A stretch of 64,000 nucleotides of DNA, taken from contig NZ_BDAU01000009.1 of NCBI RefSeq assembly GCF_001612615.1, positions 310,001-374,000 on the forward strand, in the 5' to 3' direction. Within the stretch, counting starts at the first letter, position 1. The number at the start of each line of letters is the position of its first letter. Of this stretch, positions 46,349-53,781 are shown piece after piece. The translations under genes were made by a program, and so were the position numbers. A model generated the notes under the pieces. It was not told the DNA's origin, made no database searches, and worked only from the letters and a program-made list of their open reading frames with translations. This DNA comes from Nocardia amikacinitolerans NBRC 108937 (GTDB taxonomy: Bacteria > Actinomycetota > Actinomycetes > Mycobacteriales > Mycobacteriaceae).

Positions 46349-47173
46349 TCAGTCCTTGCGCGCCCGCAGGGTGTAGCTGAGCGGGAGACGCTCGGGGTGC
46401 TCGATCATGCGCCACTCGCCGTGCTCGTCGCAGGTCATCCGGCCCGGCAGAGCGTTCCACGGCACGCTGCGATGTTCGGTCAGGCCGGTGATCGTCATGC
46501 CGTTGGCCAGCAACGCCGAGACGACCTCGCCGAGACCGTGGTTCCACTCGTGGGTAGTGGTCTGCTCGAGGCGGCCGTCGGTCTCGACGTAGGTGGTGTC
46601 CTCGGCGAACACCATCGGTTCGGACGTTTCGAAATACGGGTAGCCGAGGGTCGATCGATCGGTGACGGTCTCATCGATGGCCCACAGCATCGGATGCCCT
46701 TCGCGGAGAAACAGGCGGCCGCCCGGCCGCAGCAACCCAGCCACGGTCTTCGCCCACCGCTCGACGCTCGGCAACCAGCACAGCGCGCCGATACCGGTGA
46801 ACACCAGATCGAACCGCTCCGCACCCAGCGCCGAAACCGCGTCGTACACATCGGCTTCCACGAAATCCACGTCCGACTGCGTTTGTTCCGCGAGCTTACG
46901 GGCCTGCGCGAGCGACGCCGCACTGAAGTCGAGCCCGGTCATGTTCGCGCCCAGCCGGGCCAGCGAAATCGTGTCGGTGCCGATGTGACACTGCAGATGC
47001 ACCCCGCGCAGCCCGCGCACGTCCCCGAGCAGCGGCAGATCGAACCGCACCACGTCGCTCAGAAAATCCGGCTCCGCCAGAAACCGCGACACCCGATACT
47101 CCGGCGCCGCCACATGCATCGCCGCCCGCTCATCCCAATTGGCCCTGTTCAGGACCCGATAGTCATCGGCCAC
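46349..47173 (-). CDS. Class I SAM-dependent methyltransferase
   Basis: This 274-residue methyltransferase has the SAM-binding motif in GVHLQCHIGTDTISLARLGA, the acidic residue in MTGLDFSAASLAQA, and motif II/III strands in FDLVFTGIGALCWL and LLRPGGRLFLREGHP. The glycine motif is atypical (HIGTD instead of GxGxG), as in the small-molecule methyltransferase group related to YcgJ. The acceptor is unknown. The start is GTG 47173. It is divergent from a YunG-like gene, with under 100 bp between them. Confidence 0.88.
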   Translation of the reverse strand: MADDYRVLNRANWDERAAMHVAAPEYRVSRFLAEPDFLSDVVRFDLPLLGDVRGLRGVHLQCHIGTDTISLARLGANMTGLDFSAASLAQARKLAEQTQSDVDFVEADVYDAVSALGAERFDLVFTGIGALCWLPSVERWAKTVAGLLRPGGRLFLREGHPMLWAIDETVTDRSTLGYPYFETSEPMVFAEDTTYVETDGRLEQTTTHEWNHGLGEVVSALLANGMTITGLTEHRSVPWNALPGRMTCDEHGEWRMIEHPERLPLSYTLRARKD

Positions 47174-47269
47174 ACCCTCGACTCTCGCACCCCAGCCCCG
47201 CTTGCCGCACCCGAATTTCACGCACCCAACCGTGAGCGACCACGGATACTCCAGCGCTAAGCTGGGGCG

Positions 47270-47671
47270 GTGGGTGTCGGAACGCTGGAGACACTGAAAC
47301 AAGCGCTCCACAAATCCTGGTCCGCGGACACCAGCAGCGCTGCGGACTGGACCGAAGCCAACCCCTCCAAGGGCCAATGCGCCGTCACCGCATGCGTGGT
47401 TCAAGATTATCTCGGCGGGGACATTCTCAATACGATCGCCACATTGCCGAACAATCGAACGATCTCGCACTATTTCAACCTCGTCGAAAACAAGACGATC
47501 GACCTGACCCGTGAACAGTTCCCCGAAGGGACCACCTTCACGACGCCGAAACCAAAGCCAGGCCGTTACCCCTCGACCCGCGAGTACTGCCTCTCCCACG
47601 AAAGAACCCGGCGGAGATACGAAATCCTCCGCAGTCGAGTCGCGGACTTCGTTGCTAGAAGTACGAGATAG
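47270..47671 (+). CDS. YunG-like protein of unknown function
   Basis: This 133-residue protein follows the YunG pattern: a tryptophan-containing N-terminus, then PSKGQCAVTACVVQDYLGGD, HYFNLVENKTIDLTREQF and a final RYEILRSRVADFVA. A Cys (GQC), a His (HYF) and an Asp (IDLT) are spaced as in a papain-like fold, so a cysteine-protease-type activity is conceivable but unproven. GC content is lower than in the neighbouring core genes. GTG 47270 has TAAGCT six bases upstream. Its 3' end overlaps the convergent flavin reductase by 17 bp. Confidence 0.78.
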   Translation: MGVGTLETLKQALHKSWSADTSSAADWTEANPSKGQCAVTACVVQDYLGGDILNTIATLPNNRTISHYFNLVENKTIDLTREQFPEGTTFTTPKPKPGRYPSTREYCLSHERTRRRYEILRSRVADFVARSTR

Positions 47672-48230
47672 TCGACGAAGTATCCGCGGTAGTGATGAAT
47701 TGGTTCCCGGTCTGCTGCATCAGGGGGTGAGTCACGTTGTGCGGCACCCCATCGGGTGTGAGGTAGTCGGCATTGAACCAAACCTGCTCTACTTCACCGA
47801 TTGCTAGCCCGTGGTCACCGCCCAGATCGAGCCGCGCGACTATGCGACATGCCATCCATCCGAGGCCAGCGGGCACTACGGGGCCGTAACTCGAGGATTC
47901 GTAGTCCAGGGCCAAGCCGCTGGCAGCCAGCTTGTCGGCGGGTTCTGTGATGGAAAACTTCGAGTATCGTGCGCCCAGTTTCCAGACACCGTCCAGCTGC
48001 TCGAATGTCGGCACGCTGACCGTGAATCCTGCTGCCGTTCGCAGGTTCTGGTGCGTCTTCCACTCCTTGTACACGGCAACCGCCACCTGCTGCGGCTTCG
48101 TCGATACCGAGGTGAGGTTGGACACCGGAATGAGGTTGGGTGCGCCGTTCTCGCCGCGTGTGCCGATCAGATATGCGATGCGCGGTGCGAGCAGACGATG
48201 GGCCATGCCAAGAGGGCTGTCAGTGGGCAT
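47655..48230 (-). CDS. Flavin reductase-like protein
   Basis: This 191-residue protein has the FMN-binding split-barrel sequence (APRIAYLIGTRGENGAPNL, SNLTSVSTKPQQVAVAVYKE, HQNLRTAAGFTVSVPTFEQL) expected of the flavin-reductase family that supplies FMNH2 to monooxygenases. It lacks an adjacent oxygenase. Its ATG overlaps the stop of the XRE regulator by 11 bp, so the regulator and reductase are co-translated. Confidence 0.85.
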   Translation of the reverse strand: MPTDSPLGMAHRLLAPRIAYLIGTRGENGAPNLIPVSNLTSVSTKPQQVAVAVYKEWKTHQNLRTAAGFTVSVPTFEQLDGVWKLGARYSKFSITEPADKLAASGLALDYESSSYGPVVPAGLGWMACRIVARLDLGGDHGLAIGEVEQVWFNADYLTPDGVPHNVTHPLMQQTGNQFITTADTSSTISYF

Positions 48231-49818
48231 AATCGGCCCCCACTGCGAAGGCATCGACGGCGTCGACGAGTTCGCGCCTACCGGCAGTCGCGGCAAACGG
48301 CTGCGCCTGAAGATCGTCGCGGAGCGCGCGGAGAGCTGTGGTGACTTGCGGGATCCGCTGTCCCGTCGGTACGGCCAGCACCGGTTCGAGTGCTTCCCTT
48401 GCGGCAGTTGGGCCGTCGAAATGCAATCGGGCATGGGCGAGATGGATCTGCGCCAGCGTCAAGGTTGTCGGCCACGTCGAGGACTGCTCCGGCGCGTACA
48501 GGTCGATGACGATTCCGGCCTCTGTGTGAACCTGCGTCCACTCGCCCAACCGGGCGTAGGTGGTTGCGTCGTAGTAGTGCTGACGAGCCGGCGAAAAGTC
48601 GAAGATCGGACCGAGTCCGCGCAGACTGTCGGCCCCGGACTGCCGCTCACGTTGCCGCCGTGCCGCACGCATAGCGTCTATCGCCGCAGGGCGGTTACCG
48701 AGCTGGGCGTGCGCGCGGGCTGCGAGGCCCGCGAGCCTGATCCCGGAAATGCCTGTGGCGCCGCCAGATTTGTGCACCTCAGTGAGTACCTGCTCGGGTG
48801 AGCCCCACCATGCGGCGATCATGGCGCGGGTGCAGGACACCCATGCCGCCAGCGACCGATGACCCGCCAGCTCGGCAAACCGTGCGGCGGTACGAGTCTG
48901 GATCATCGCCGCCTGCGGTTCCGCGAGATCGTGCGATACGGAAGCCAGCAATGTGCAGGTCGCGGCGAAGAGGACATACAGCTCTTGGAGATCGGTCAGC
49001 TTTCCGGCGCGGTGGATGATCGAACCGAGCTGGTCGCGCAGCACGGTCAGGTGGACGAAAATACGGTGCAGGTCGGGATCGAGCGCATAGGCGCCGGCCA
49101 GCCGGTGGAGATCTTCCGCGGCCTCGGACAGCGTCGTCGGATCGACCGTCGGACGATCCAAGGCATTGGTGAGTTGCGCGGATTCACGAGCCGCGCCGAG
49201 TATCAGATCCTGGAGTGCGGCACCGGCAACGAGGCCGCTTCCGCTCAGCACCCGCAAGGCTTCTCGTCGGTTCGTAGGATCACCTCCCGGTTCGGACAGG
49301 CCATGGACAAGTCCGGCAGTCACGGGTGCCACACACCGTTCGGCATTCGCCTCCTCGATCGGCCGTGCCAGATCAGTATGCGCCTCGACCCCGGGCGGCG
49401 CGTCAACGTCGGTCGGCCGCCGTTCGTGGGGCAACTTGAACCAGAGCAGCTCGCCAGGTATTCCGAGAGCCTCGGCCCACCGGGTCAACTTCGAAATCTG
49501 GTCCGGCGCTGTCCCTTTCTCGATTCGGCTCAGTAGCGCTTGCGTCAAGCCAAGCCAAGCTGCCACGACTTCTTGCGGCAGCGCGCGTCCGTGATATGGA
49601 TGTGTCCGATAGGCATGGATCACCAACCCCATGTGCCAGGTTGCGAGAGCATCCCGCATCTGGTCGGTCTGCCAGAACGTCGATGGCACCGATGGCGGCG
49701 TTTGGCGGTCACCGCGAAGGTTGGCTTCGCATGGGGCACAGAGAGTCCGAGGGTTGTAGCGGCTGAGTTTGCTGCCGCAGCGTGCGCAGTATCGCCGCGC
49801 CTGCCCTCCCTGGGTCAT
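48220..49818 (-). CDS. XRE-family regulator with zinc-ribbon N-terminus and TPR-like sensor
   Basis: This 532-residue regulator has a zinc-ribbon-like start (CARCGSKLSRYNPRTLCAPC). An XRE helix-turn-helix follows (EVVAAWLGLTQALLSRIEKG), then about 350 residues of helical repeats that resemble the peptide-sensing TPR domains of actinobacterial regulators. A small ligand or peptide is the likely signal. Start ATG 49818 is behind AGGGGGG. A perfect 7-bp inverted repeat lies about 75 bp upstream and is the probable operator. The gene is followed at once by the flavin reductase and is divergent from two tiny genes. Confidence 0.85.
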   Translation of the reverse strand: MTQGGQARRYCARCGSKLSRYNPRTLCAPCEANLRGDRQTPPSVPSTFWQTDQMRDALATWHMGLVIHAYRTHPYHGRALPQEVVAAWLGLTQALLSRIEKGTAPDQISKLTRWAEALGIPGELLWFKLPHERRPTDVDAPPGVEAHTDLARPIEEANAERCVAPVTAGLVHGLSEPGGDPTNRREALRVLSGSGLVAGAALQDLILGAARESAQLTNALDRPTVDPTTLSEAAEDLHRLAGAYALDPDLHRIFVHLTVLRDQLGSIIHRAGKLTDLQELYVLFAATCTLLASVSHDLAEPQAAMIQTRTAARFAELAGHRSLAAWVSCTRAMIAAWWGSPEQVLTEVHKSGGATGISGIRLAGLAARAHAQLGNRPAAIDAMRAARRQRERQSGADSLRGLGPIFDFSPARQHYYDATTYARLGEWTQVHTEAGIVIDLYAPEQSSTWPTTLTLAQIHLAHARLHFDGPTAAREALEPVLAVPTGQRIPQVTTALRALRDDLQAQPFAATAGRRELVDAVDAFAVGADYAH

Positions 49819-50164
49819 GCCGCCCCCCCTGGTCCCCGGTTGTTGTTTGCCCTGGTCAACTGGACCGTACCAGCGTGGAGTGAATGCCATTATGCGTTCT
49901 ACGCATACCGCGAAATAGGTCTGTAACTGGTCTTTTGGCATACCGGCCGCCGGAGATACATCTCACGTACAGGGCACCTACGCCGCGCGGTATAGCCCGT
50001 GCACCTCACCCAGACCACTGTTGACCTTGGTACCCGGCACCGGGCCGACGCCGTAATCCCATGCGGCGCACCGGGCGCCAGGGTGGCAGGTCGGTGGCGG
50101 AAGCCCCCGGTGCCGGGTATCGCCCGAACCGTTGCCGCTCCGGACCGGAAAGACAGGTTGCGCG
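49819..50164. promoter_or_regulatory. Divergent control region with two inverted repeats
   Basis: TATGCGT-TCT-ACGCATA (49891-49907) is a perfect palindrome upstream of the XRE gene. TACCCGGCACCGGG (50031-50044) and its exact complement (50106-50119) flank a 61-base interval ending 45 bp before the 50165 gene. They suggest a regulator operator and a separate RNA or protein site. No gene lies within. Confidence 0.55.
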
Positions 50165-50377
50165 ATGACTACCAGTTCCGTTGCCATCTACCAACTCCTC
50201 GCACTGTGCGATGAATCCGCCCATCAGGCACCGAACGTGCCGTTCACCATCGAGCAAGCGCACACGGTTATGCGGTACCACGTCGCTTGCCGGGCGAAGC
50301 GCTGCCCGCGAAAGAGCGCAGCGCTGCAAACTCTGGTCGAGGCTGGCCGGATAGTGCCGTCCAGTAAGCCGCGATGA
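50165..50377 (+). CDS. Small protein of unknown function, first of a coupled pair
   Basis: This 70-residue protein begins [20 protein letters not shown] and is mostly helical. A basic, cysteine-containing C-terminal half ([20 protein letters not shown]) follows and may bind nucleic acid or metal. I recognise no family. Its stop overlaps the next start as ATGA. It is divergent from the XRE regulator and probably under its control. GACAGG lies upstream, but the ribosome site is weak. Confidence 0.55.
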   Translation: MTTSSVAIYQLLALCDESAHQAPNVPFTIEQAHTVMRYHVACRAKRCPRKSAALQTLVEAGRIVPSSKPR

Positions 50378-50580
50378 CTCTTGACGACACTGCTGCCGGA
50401 TCCCGACGTCTCCGGCACATCCACATCGAGTCCGGTGCATTGATCCTCGACTACCAGGCGAGCGCTGAGCAGGTGCAGAGCGTTGCCGCCGCGCTCGCTG
50501 GTTTGCAGCTGACGGTCGCGGTCGACGACGACGTGCGTGCGGATTTGCCGCTGCTGCCGTGCGCACAGTTATGGGACTGA
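50374..50580 (+). CDS. Small protein of unknown function, second of a coupled pair
   Basis: This 68-residue acidic protein begins [20 protein letters not shown]. It has a beta-alpha-beta feel ([31 protein letters not shown]) and ends in LLPCAQLWD. Its ATG overlaps the stop of the 50165 gene, so the two are co-translated. The basic/acidic pairing suggests that they may bind each other. No family is recognised. Confidence 0.5.
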   Translation: MTLDDTAAGSRRLRHIHIESGALILDYQASAEQVQSVAAALAGLQLTVAVDDDVRADLPLLPCAQLWD

Positions 50581-50843
50581 GTGGCCCGGAGGGGTGGCGA
50601 ACGTCGAAATGGTTCGAGCGACGACGGTCCTGGCGCCGGGTGCTGGCTACGTCATGGTCGCCGTCAGACAGCTGCGGCGGCAGGGGTACGGGGGCCACAG
50701 TCGAAGCCGCACAGCTACTTCCCGGAAGAGCAACGACAGGGTCGCTCTCGGCGGTTGGCGCGAGAGCAACCCTGTGAGTCGGCGGCTGTGCGGGTGTTGG
50801 GCCGGACCCGTCGCGAGTTGTCGCGGCGCGGCCGGACCTGCAC

Positions 50844-51248
50844 TCAGGCGTCGAGCGCCGCGGTGATCTTGCGGGTCATCGCGGCGACGGCGGGGCTGGG
50901 TTCGCTCCGATGGGACCGGGCGGCTGCTTCGATGGCGACGAGAACCGTGTCGCGGAAGTTGGCGGCCTCGGCCGGATCCCGCTGCTCGAGCAGCTCGACG
51001 GCCGCGGTCAGGGCGGGCAGCACGTGGTCGGCGAGTGCGGCGACGGACTTGCCCGGCAGTTCGATGTCCCTGCTCTTGGCGGCGAGCACATGCCCGACCA
51101 GGCCGGTCGCCGAGGTCAGTGCGATCGAGCCGTTCGCGATGCCCTTGTGCGGCGCGCCGGCGGCGGCCATCAGCGACACGGCACCGTAGGCGGCGGTCCG
51201 CACGGTCGACTTGTCCTGGTCGGTGAGGGCGACGGTGATGGTGGACAT
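50844..51248 (-). CDS. Conserved helical protein of unknown function
   Basis: This 134-residue protein begins MSTITVALTDQDKSTVRTAA and is mainly helical (GAVSLMAAAGAPHKGIANGS, LADHVLPALTAAVELLEQRD, FRDTVLVAIEAAARSH). There is no signal peptide or membrane helix. Start ATG 51248 follows GGAG. Four CTGACA boxes at 11-12-bp intervals lie 93-132 bp upstream of the start, which suggests activation by an OmpR/PhoB-type response regulator. Function unknown. Confidence 0.65.
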   Translation of the reverse strand: MSTITVALTDQDKSTVRTAAYGAVSLMAAAGAPHKGIANGSIALTSATGLVGHVLAAKSRDIELPGKSVAALADHVLPALTAAVELLEQRDPAEAANFRDTVLVAIEAAARSHRSEPSPAVAAMTRKITAALDA

Positions 51249-51340
51249 GGTGTGTACTCCTTTGGCTCCGTTGTGATTTCGACTGGTGCCGGTTCCGGTT
51301 CCGGTCGTTTTGTTCGATGTACACACTTTCGCCGCCTCGG

Positions 51341-51380
51341 CTGACACCGCTCTGACAAATCCCTGACACGTCCGCTGACA
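51341..51380 (-). promoter_or_regulatory. Four phased CTGACA repeats
   Basis: CTGACA occurs at 51341, 51352, 51363 and 51375, at spacings of 11, 11 and 12 bp. Direct repeats in phase with one helical turn are the usual target of OmpR/PhoB-family regulators. They lie upstream of the 50844-51248 gene, between it and the tRNA array. Confidence 0.6.
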
Positions 51381-51416
51381 TCGGAGCCCAGCGGCCACCC
51401 CTGCTCAAGCCGGGGG

Positions 51417-51487
51417 CTGGAGTGCCAGGATTCGAACCTGAACCGGCGGAACCAAAACCCGCCATGCTTCCGTTACACCACACTCCA
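51417..51487 (-). tRNA. tRNA-Gln (anticodon TTG)
   Basis: The minus strand folds as a complete cloverleaf. The acceptor is TGGAGTG/CACTCCA with discriminator G. The anticodon stem GCGGG/TCCGC holds the loop TTTTGGT, giving anticodon TTG, and the T-arm is TCAGG-TTCGAAT-CCTGG. The 3' CCA is not encoded. It reads CAA and, by wobble, CAG codons. Confidence 0.88.
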
Positions 51488-51494
51488 TCGCAGC

Positions 51495-51553
51495 TGGGGC
51501 GCCAGGATTCGAACCTGAACCGGCGGAATCATGCCGGGTTACACCACACTCCA
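51495..51553 (-). pseudogene. Broken tRNA-Gln copy
   Basis: This 59-base segment matches the adjacent tRNA-Gln in its T-arm, the 5' half of the acceptor and most of the D-arm. It lacks about a dozen bases covering the anticodon loop and one anticodon-stem strand. The acceptor also has an A/C mismatch. It cannot give a working tRNA and is a relic of a tandem duplicate. Confidence 0.8.
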
Positions 51554-51557
51554 TCGG

Positions 51558-51631
51558 CGCGCTTGGGAGGACTCGAACCTCCAGCCTCCTGCTTCGTAGG
51601 CAGGCGCTCTTTCCCGTTGAGCTACAAACGC
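51558..51631 (-). tRNA. tRNA-Arg (anticodon ACG)
   Basis: A 74-base cloverleaf on the minus strand. The acceptor is GCGTTTG/CAAGCGC. The anticodon stem CCTGC/GCAGG encloses CTACGAA (anticodon ACG), and the T-arm is GGAGG-TTCGAGT-CCTCC. Arg-ACG is normally deaminated to inosine and reads CGU, CGC and CGA. CCA is not encoded. Confidence 0.9.
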
Positions 51632-51657
51632 TCGTCCGCGGTTTCCCGCGAACCCGG

Positions 51658-51731
51658 TTCCCTCGGCGAGATTCGAACTCGCAACTCCCGGCTCCTAATG
51701 CCGGTGCCTCTGCCAGTTGGGCTACGAGGGA
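51658..51731 (-). tRNA. Short-variable-loop tRNA with anticodon TAG (Leu-type?)
   Basis: A perfect 74-base cloverleaf. The acceptor is TCCCTCG/CGAGGGA with discriminator A. The D-stem has three pairs (GCC/GGC) with loop CAACTGGCAGA. The anticodon stem CCGGC/GCCGG holds the loop ATTAGGA, the variable loop GAGTT has five bases, and the T-arm is GCGAG-TTCGAAT-CTCGC. Anticodon TAG reads CUA (leucine), yet bacterial leucine tRNAs normally have a long variable arm. A73 and the D-arm resemble leucine tRNA. The amino acid it carries is therefore uncertain. Confidence 0.82.
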
Positions 51732-51805
51732 GTGCGGCCCGGAGGCCGGAACTCTGGTGGCAGCAGGGCTCGGGCATGCTGCCGGGTCGCTGTGCAGTTG
51801 GACGG

Positions 51806-51878
51806 CGCGGAGGGAGGGAGTCGAACCCCCGACCTTCGGTTTTGGAGACCGGTGCTCTACCAGTTGAGCTACCCCCGC
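51806..51878 (-). tRNA. tRNA-Trp (anticodon CCA)
   Basis: A 73-base cloverleaf on the minus strand. The acceptor is GCGGGGG/CCTCCGC. The D-arm is GCTC/GAGC, and the anticodon stem CCGGT/ACCGA holds the loop CTCCAAA, giving anticodon CCA. The outermost stem pair is a C/A mismatch. The housekeeping trpT of actinobacteria usually sits near secE, so this may be an extra copy. Confidence 0.88.
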
Positions 51879-51919
51879 ATACGAAAAGGGGCCGTTCCCG
51901 GCTGATCGCCGCGGAATGA

Positions 51920-51957
51920 CCCCTGGAAAAGGTTCTCGGGTGCCGAGAACTCAGGGG
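51920..51957. other. Two-tier hairpin beside the tRNA array
   Basis: CCCCTG (51920-51925) pairs with CAGGGG (51952-51957). Inside, GTTCTCGG (51932-51939) pairs with CCGAGAAC (51943-51950) around the loop GTG. It lies 42 bp from the 5' end of tRNA-Trp, in a 479-bp stretch (51879-52357) with no gene. It may bound the array or terminate transcription. Confidence 0.55.
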
Positions 51958-52357
51958 CCGCTCCGGACGCGCGTCCAGCGCACGCCGAGTAGGCGAAGGG
52001 CGGCGTTCGGGCGCGCGGCGCCGAGCGACCACTGTCGCTGTTGCCGGTTTCGCGCTGTCATCGCCTGTGCCTCTCGGGTTTCGGGAGCGGTGCTTCGTCG
52101 TCTTCGACGCTAACACCCGAATCCGCCACGGGAAACCGGTTTTTCGAGACCGGTCGGAACCAGGAATTTCGAGGGATTCGCAACGCGCTCGCAATCGTCG
52201 TGATGCGGCGCTCAGGGCGCCGGATGCACGTCTTATGCGCCCCAGAGGTCGTCGCGGGAGTGTGACAGGATGGTCAGCAACGAACCCGCTAGCCGACAAG
52301 AACGGACAAATCGGGCATGATGGCCGTCATGACTACCGCCTCCGATCGGGCCGCAGC

Positions 52358-53347
52358 ATGCAGGTGACCGCACTGGAATGGGGGATCACCATCGCGGTGA
52401 TCCTCGGCTTGTTCGTCTTCGACTTCTTCGCCCACGTGCGCACGCCGCACGAACCGACCTTCCGCGAGTCGGCCTTCTGGTCGACGGTCTACATCACCCT
52501 CGCCCTGGCCTTCGGCGGCTTCGTCGCCTGGCGATGGGGCTCGACCTTCGGCGGGGAGTACTACGCCGGTTTCGTCACCGAGAAGGCGCTCTCGGTGGAC
52601 AACCTGTTCGTCTTCCTGATCATCATGACCACCTTCGCGGTGCCCCGGATCTACCAGCAGAAGGTGCTGCTGATCGGCATCGTGCTCGCGCTTGTCATGC
52701 GCGGTGTGTTCATCGCCGTCGGCGCGGCCGCGATCAGCGCGTTCAGCTGGGTGTTCTACCTGTTCGGCGCCTTCCTGATCTACACCGCGGTCAAGCTGCT
52801 GCGCGAGAGCGGGCACGAGGTGGAGGCCGAGGAGAAGCGCGACAGCCGCATCGTCGCGCTGGCCAAGCGGGTGCTGCCGACCACCGACGAGTACGACGGC
52901 GACAAGCTCGTCACCCGGATCGACGGCCGCAGGGCGGTCACCCCACTACTGCTCGCGCTGCTCGCGATCGGCTTCGCCGACCTGCTGTTCGCGCTGGATT
53001 CCATCCCCGCGATCTACGGCCTGACCGAGGAGCCGTACCTGGTCTTCACCGCGAACGCGTTCGCGCTGATGGGCCTGCGTCAGCTGTACTTCTTGATCGG
53101 CGGCCTGCTTGACCGGTTGGTGTACCTGTCCTACGGCCTCGCCGCGATCCTCGCGTTCATCGGCATCAAGCTGGTGCTGCACGCGCTGCACGAGAACACG
53201 CTGCCGTTCATCAACGGCGGTGAGCACGTCGCCGTACCGGAGATCTCCACCCCGGTCTCGCTGGGTGTCATCATCGGCGTGCTGATCGTGGCCACCGTCG
53301 CCAGCCTTCTCAAGACACGCGGCGCGGCGCGCCAGGACGCTCAGTAG
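52358..53347 (+). CDS. TerC/Alx-family membrane protein
   Basis: This 329-residue protein has about nine membrane helices and the TerC signatures: GFVTEKALSVDNLFVFLIIM contains the conserved acidic residues in the membrane, and IGFADLLFALDSIPAIYGLT repeats the motif in the second half. TerC/Alx proteins export manganese or support metal loading of secreted proteins. A charged loop separates the halves (AEEKRDSRIVALAKRVLP). ATG 52358 has no ribosome site. I saw no clear yybP-ykoY manganese riboswitch upstream. Confidence 0.92.
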   Translation: MQVTALEWGITIAVILGLFVFDFFAHVRTPHEPTFRESAFWSTVYITLALAFGGFVAWRWGSTFGGEYYAGFVTEKALSVDNLFVFLIIMTTFAVPRIYQQKVLLIGIVLALVMRGVFIAVGAAAISAFSWVFYLFGAFLIYTAVKLLRESGHEVEAEEKRDSRIVALAKRVLPTTDEYDGDKLVTRIDGRRAVTPLLLALLAIGFADLLFALDSIPAIYGLTEEPYLVFTANAFALMGLRQLYFLIGGLLDRLVYLSYGLAAILAFIGIKLVLHALHENTLPFINGGEHVAVPEISTPVSLGVIIGVLIVATVASLLKTRGAARQDAQ

Positions 53348-53412
53348 GCGTACCGGTCTCCGCTCGATCAGGGCGTCGGAGTCCGAGAACGCTCGTCGCG
53401 AAGACAACGAGA

Positions 53413-53444
53413 AGCCCCGCACCGTATCGACACGGTGCGGGGCT
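53413..53444. terminator. Bidirectional terminator
   Basis: AGCCCCGCACCGT (53413-53425) pairs perfectly with ACGGTGCGGGGCT (53432-53444) around a six-base loop. It lies between the convergent TerC and YciI genes. Confidence 0.85.
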
Positions 53445-53470
53445 CTCTCGTTCGATCGGGCGGCGCTCGA

Positions 53471-53755
53471 TCAGTCGGTGAAAGCGCCCATGACGGGCGA
53501 CCACTCCACGGCGCGTACCGCGTCGATGAGCGCCTCCCGCGCGAAGGGGTCCTGCGCGAGCAGGTCCTTCAGCGCCGCCTCGTCCGCCGCGCGGAAGATC
53601 AGCAACGCACCCGACCCGTCCGGGTACGGCCCGCTCGACAGCAGCGTGCCCGCCTCGACCAGCCCCGACAACCAGGCGCGGTGCTCGGGCCGGTGGGTGT
53701 CGCGGCCGGGGACGGTGGCCTCGGAGTAGGTGTAGTGGACGGCGAAGATCGGCAC
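53471..53755 (-). CDS. YciI-family protein
   Basis: This 94-residue protein has the YciI ferredoxin-like fold: MPIFAVHYTYSEATVPGRDTHRPEHRAWLSGL, GTLLSSGPYPDGSGALLIFR, DPFAREALIDAVRAVEWSP. The His and Asp in the second segment (HRPEH) correspond to the conserved pair that may act in catalysis. The physiological reaction is unknown. It is followed on the same strand, 26 bp upstream, by argA. Confidence 0.9.
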   Translation of the reverse strand: MPIFAVHYTYSEATVPGRDTHRPEHRAWLSGLVEAGTLLSSGPYPDGSGALLIFRAADEAALKDLLAQDPFAREALIDAVRAVEWSPVMGAFTD

Positions 53756-53781
53756 GGCGTATCGCTTTCTCGGTCGGCGCT

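Noticed and set aside
51732-51805. Possible further degenerate tRNA between the TAG and Trp tRNAs
   Set aside because: Some T-arm-like bases occur, but no acceptor or anticodon stem could be paired.
51422-51919. Open frame running through the tRNA cluster
   Set aside because: It reads the antisense of tRNA genes; repeated DSN/PDL-type peptides are known artefacts of tRNA T-arms.
52140-52357. Manganese (yybP-ykoY) riboswitch before the TerC gene
   Set aside because: The conserved core loops were not found by eye; a covariance search would decide.
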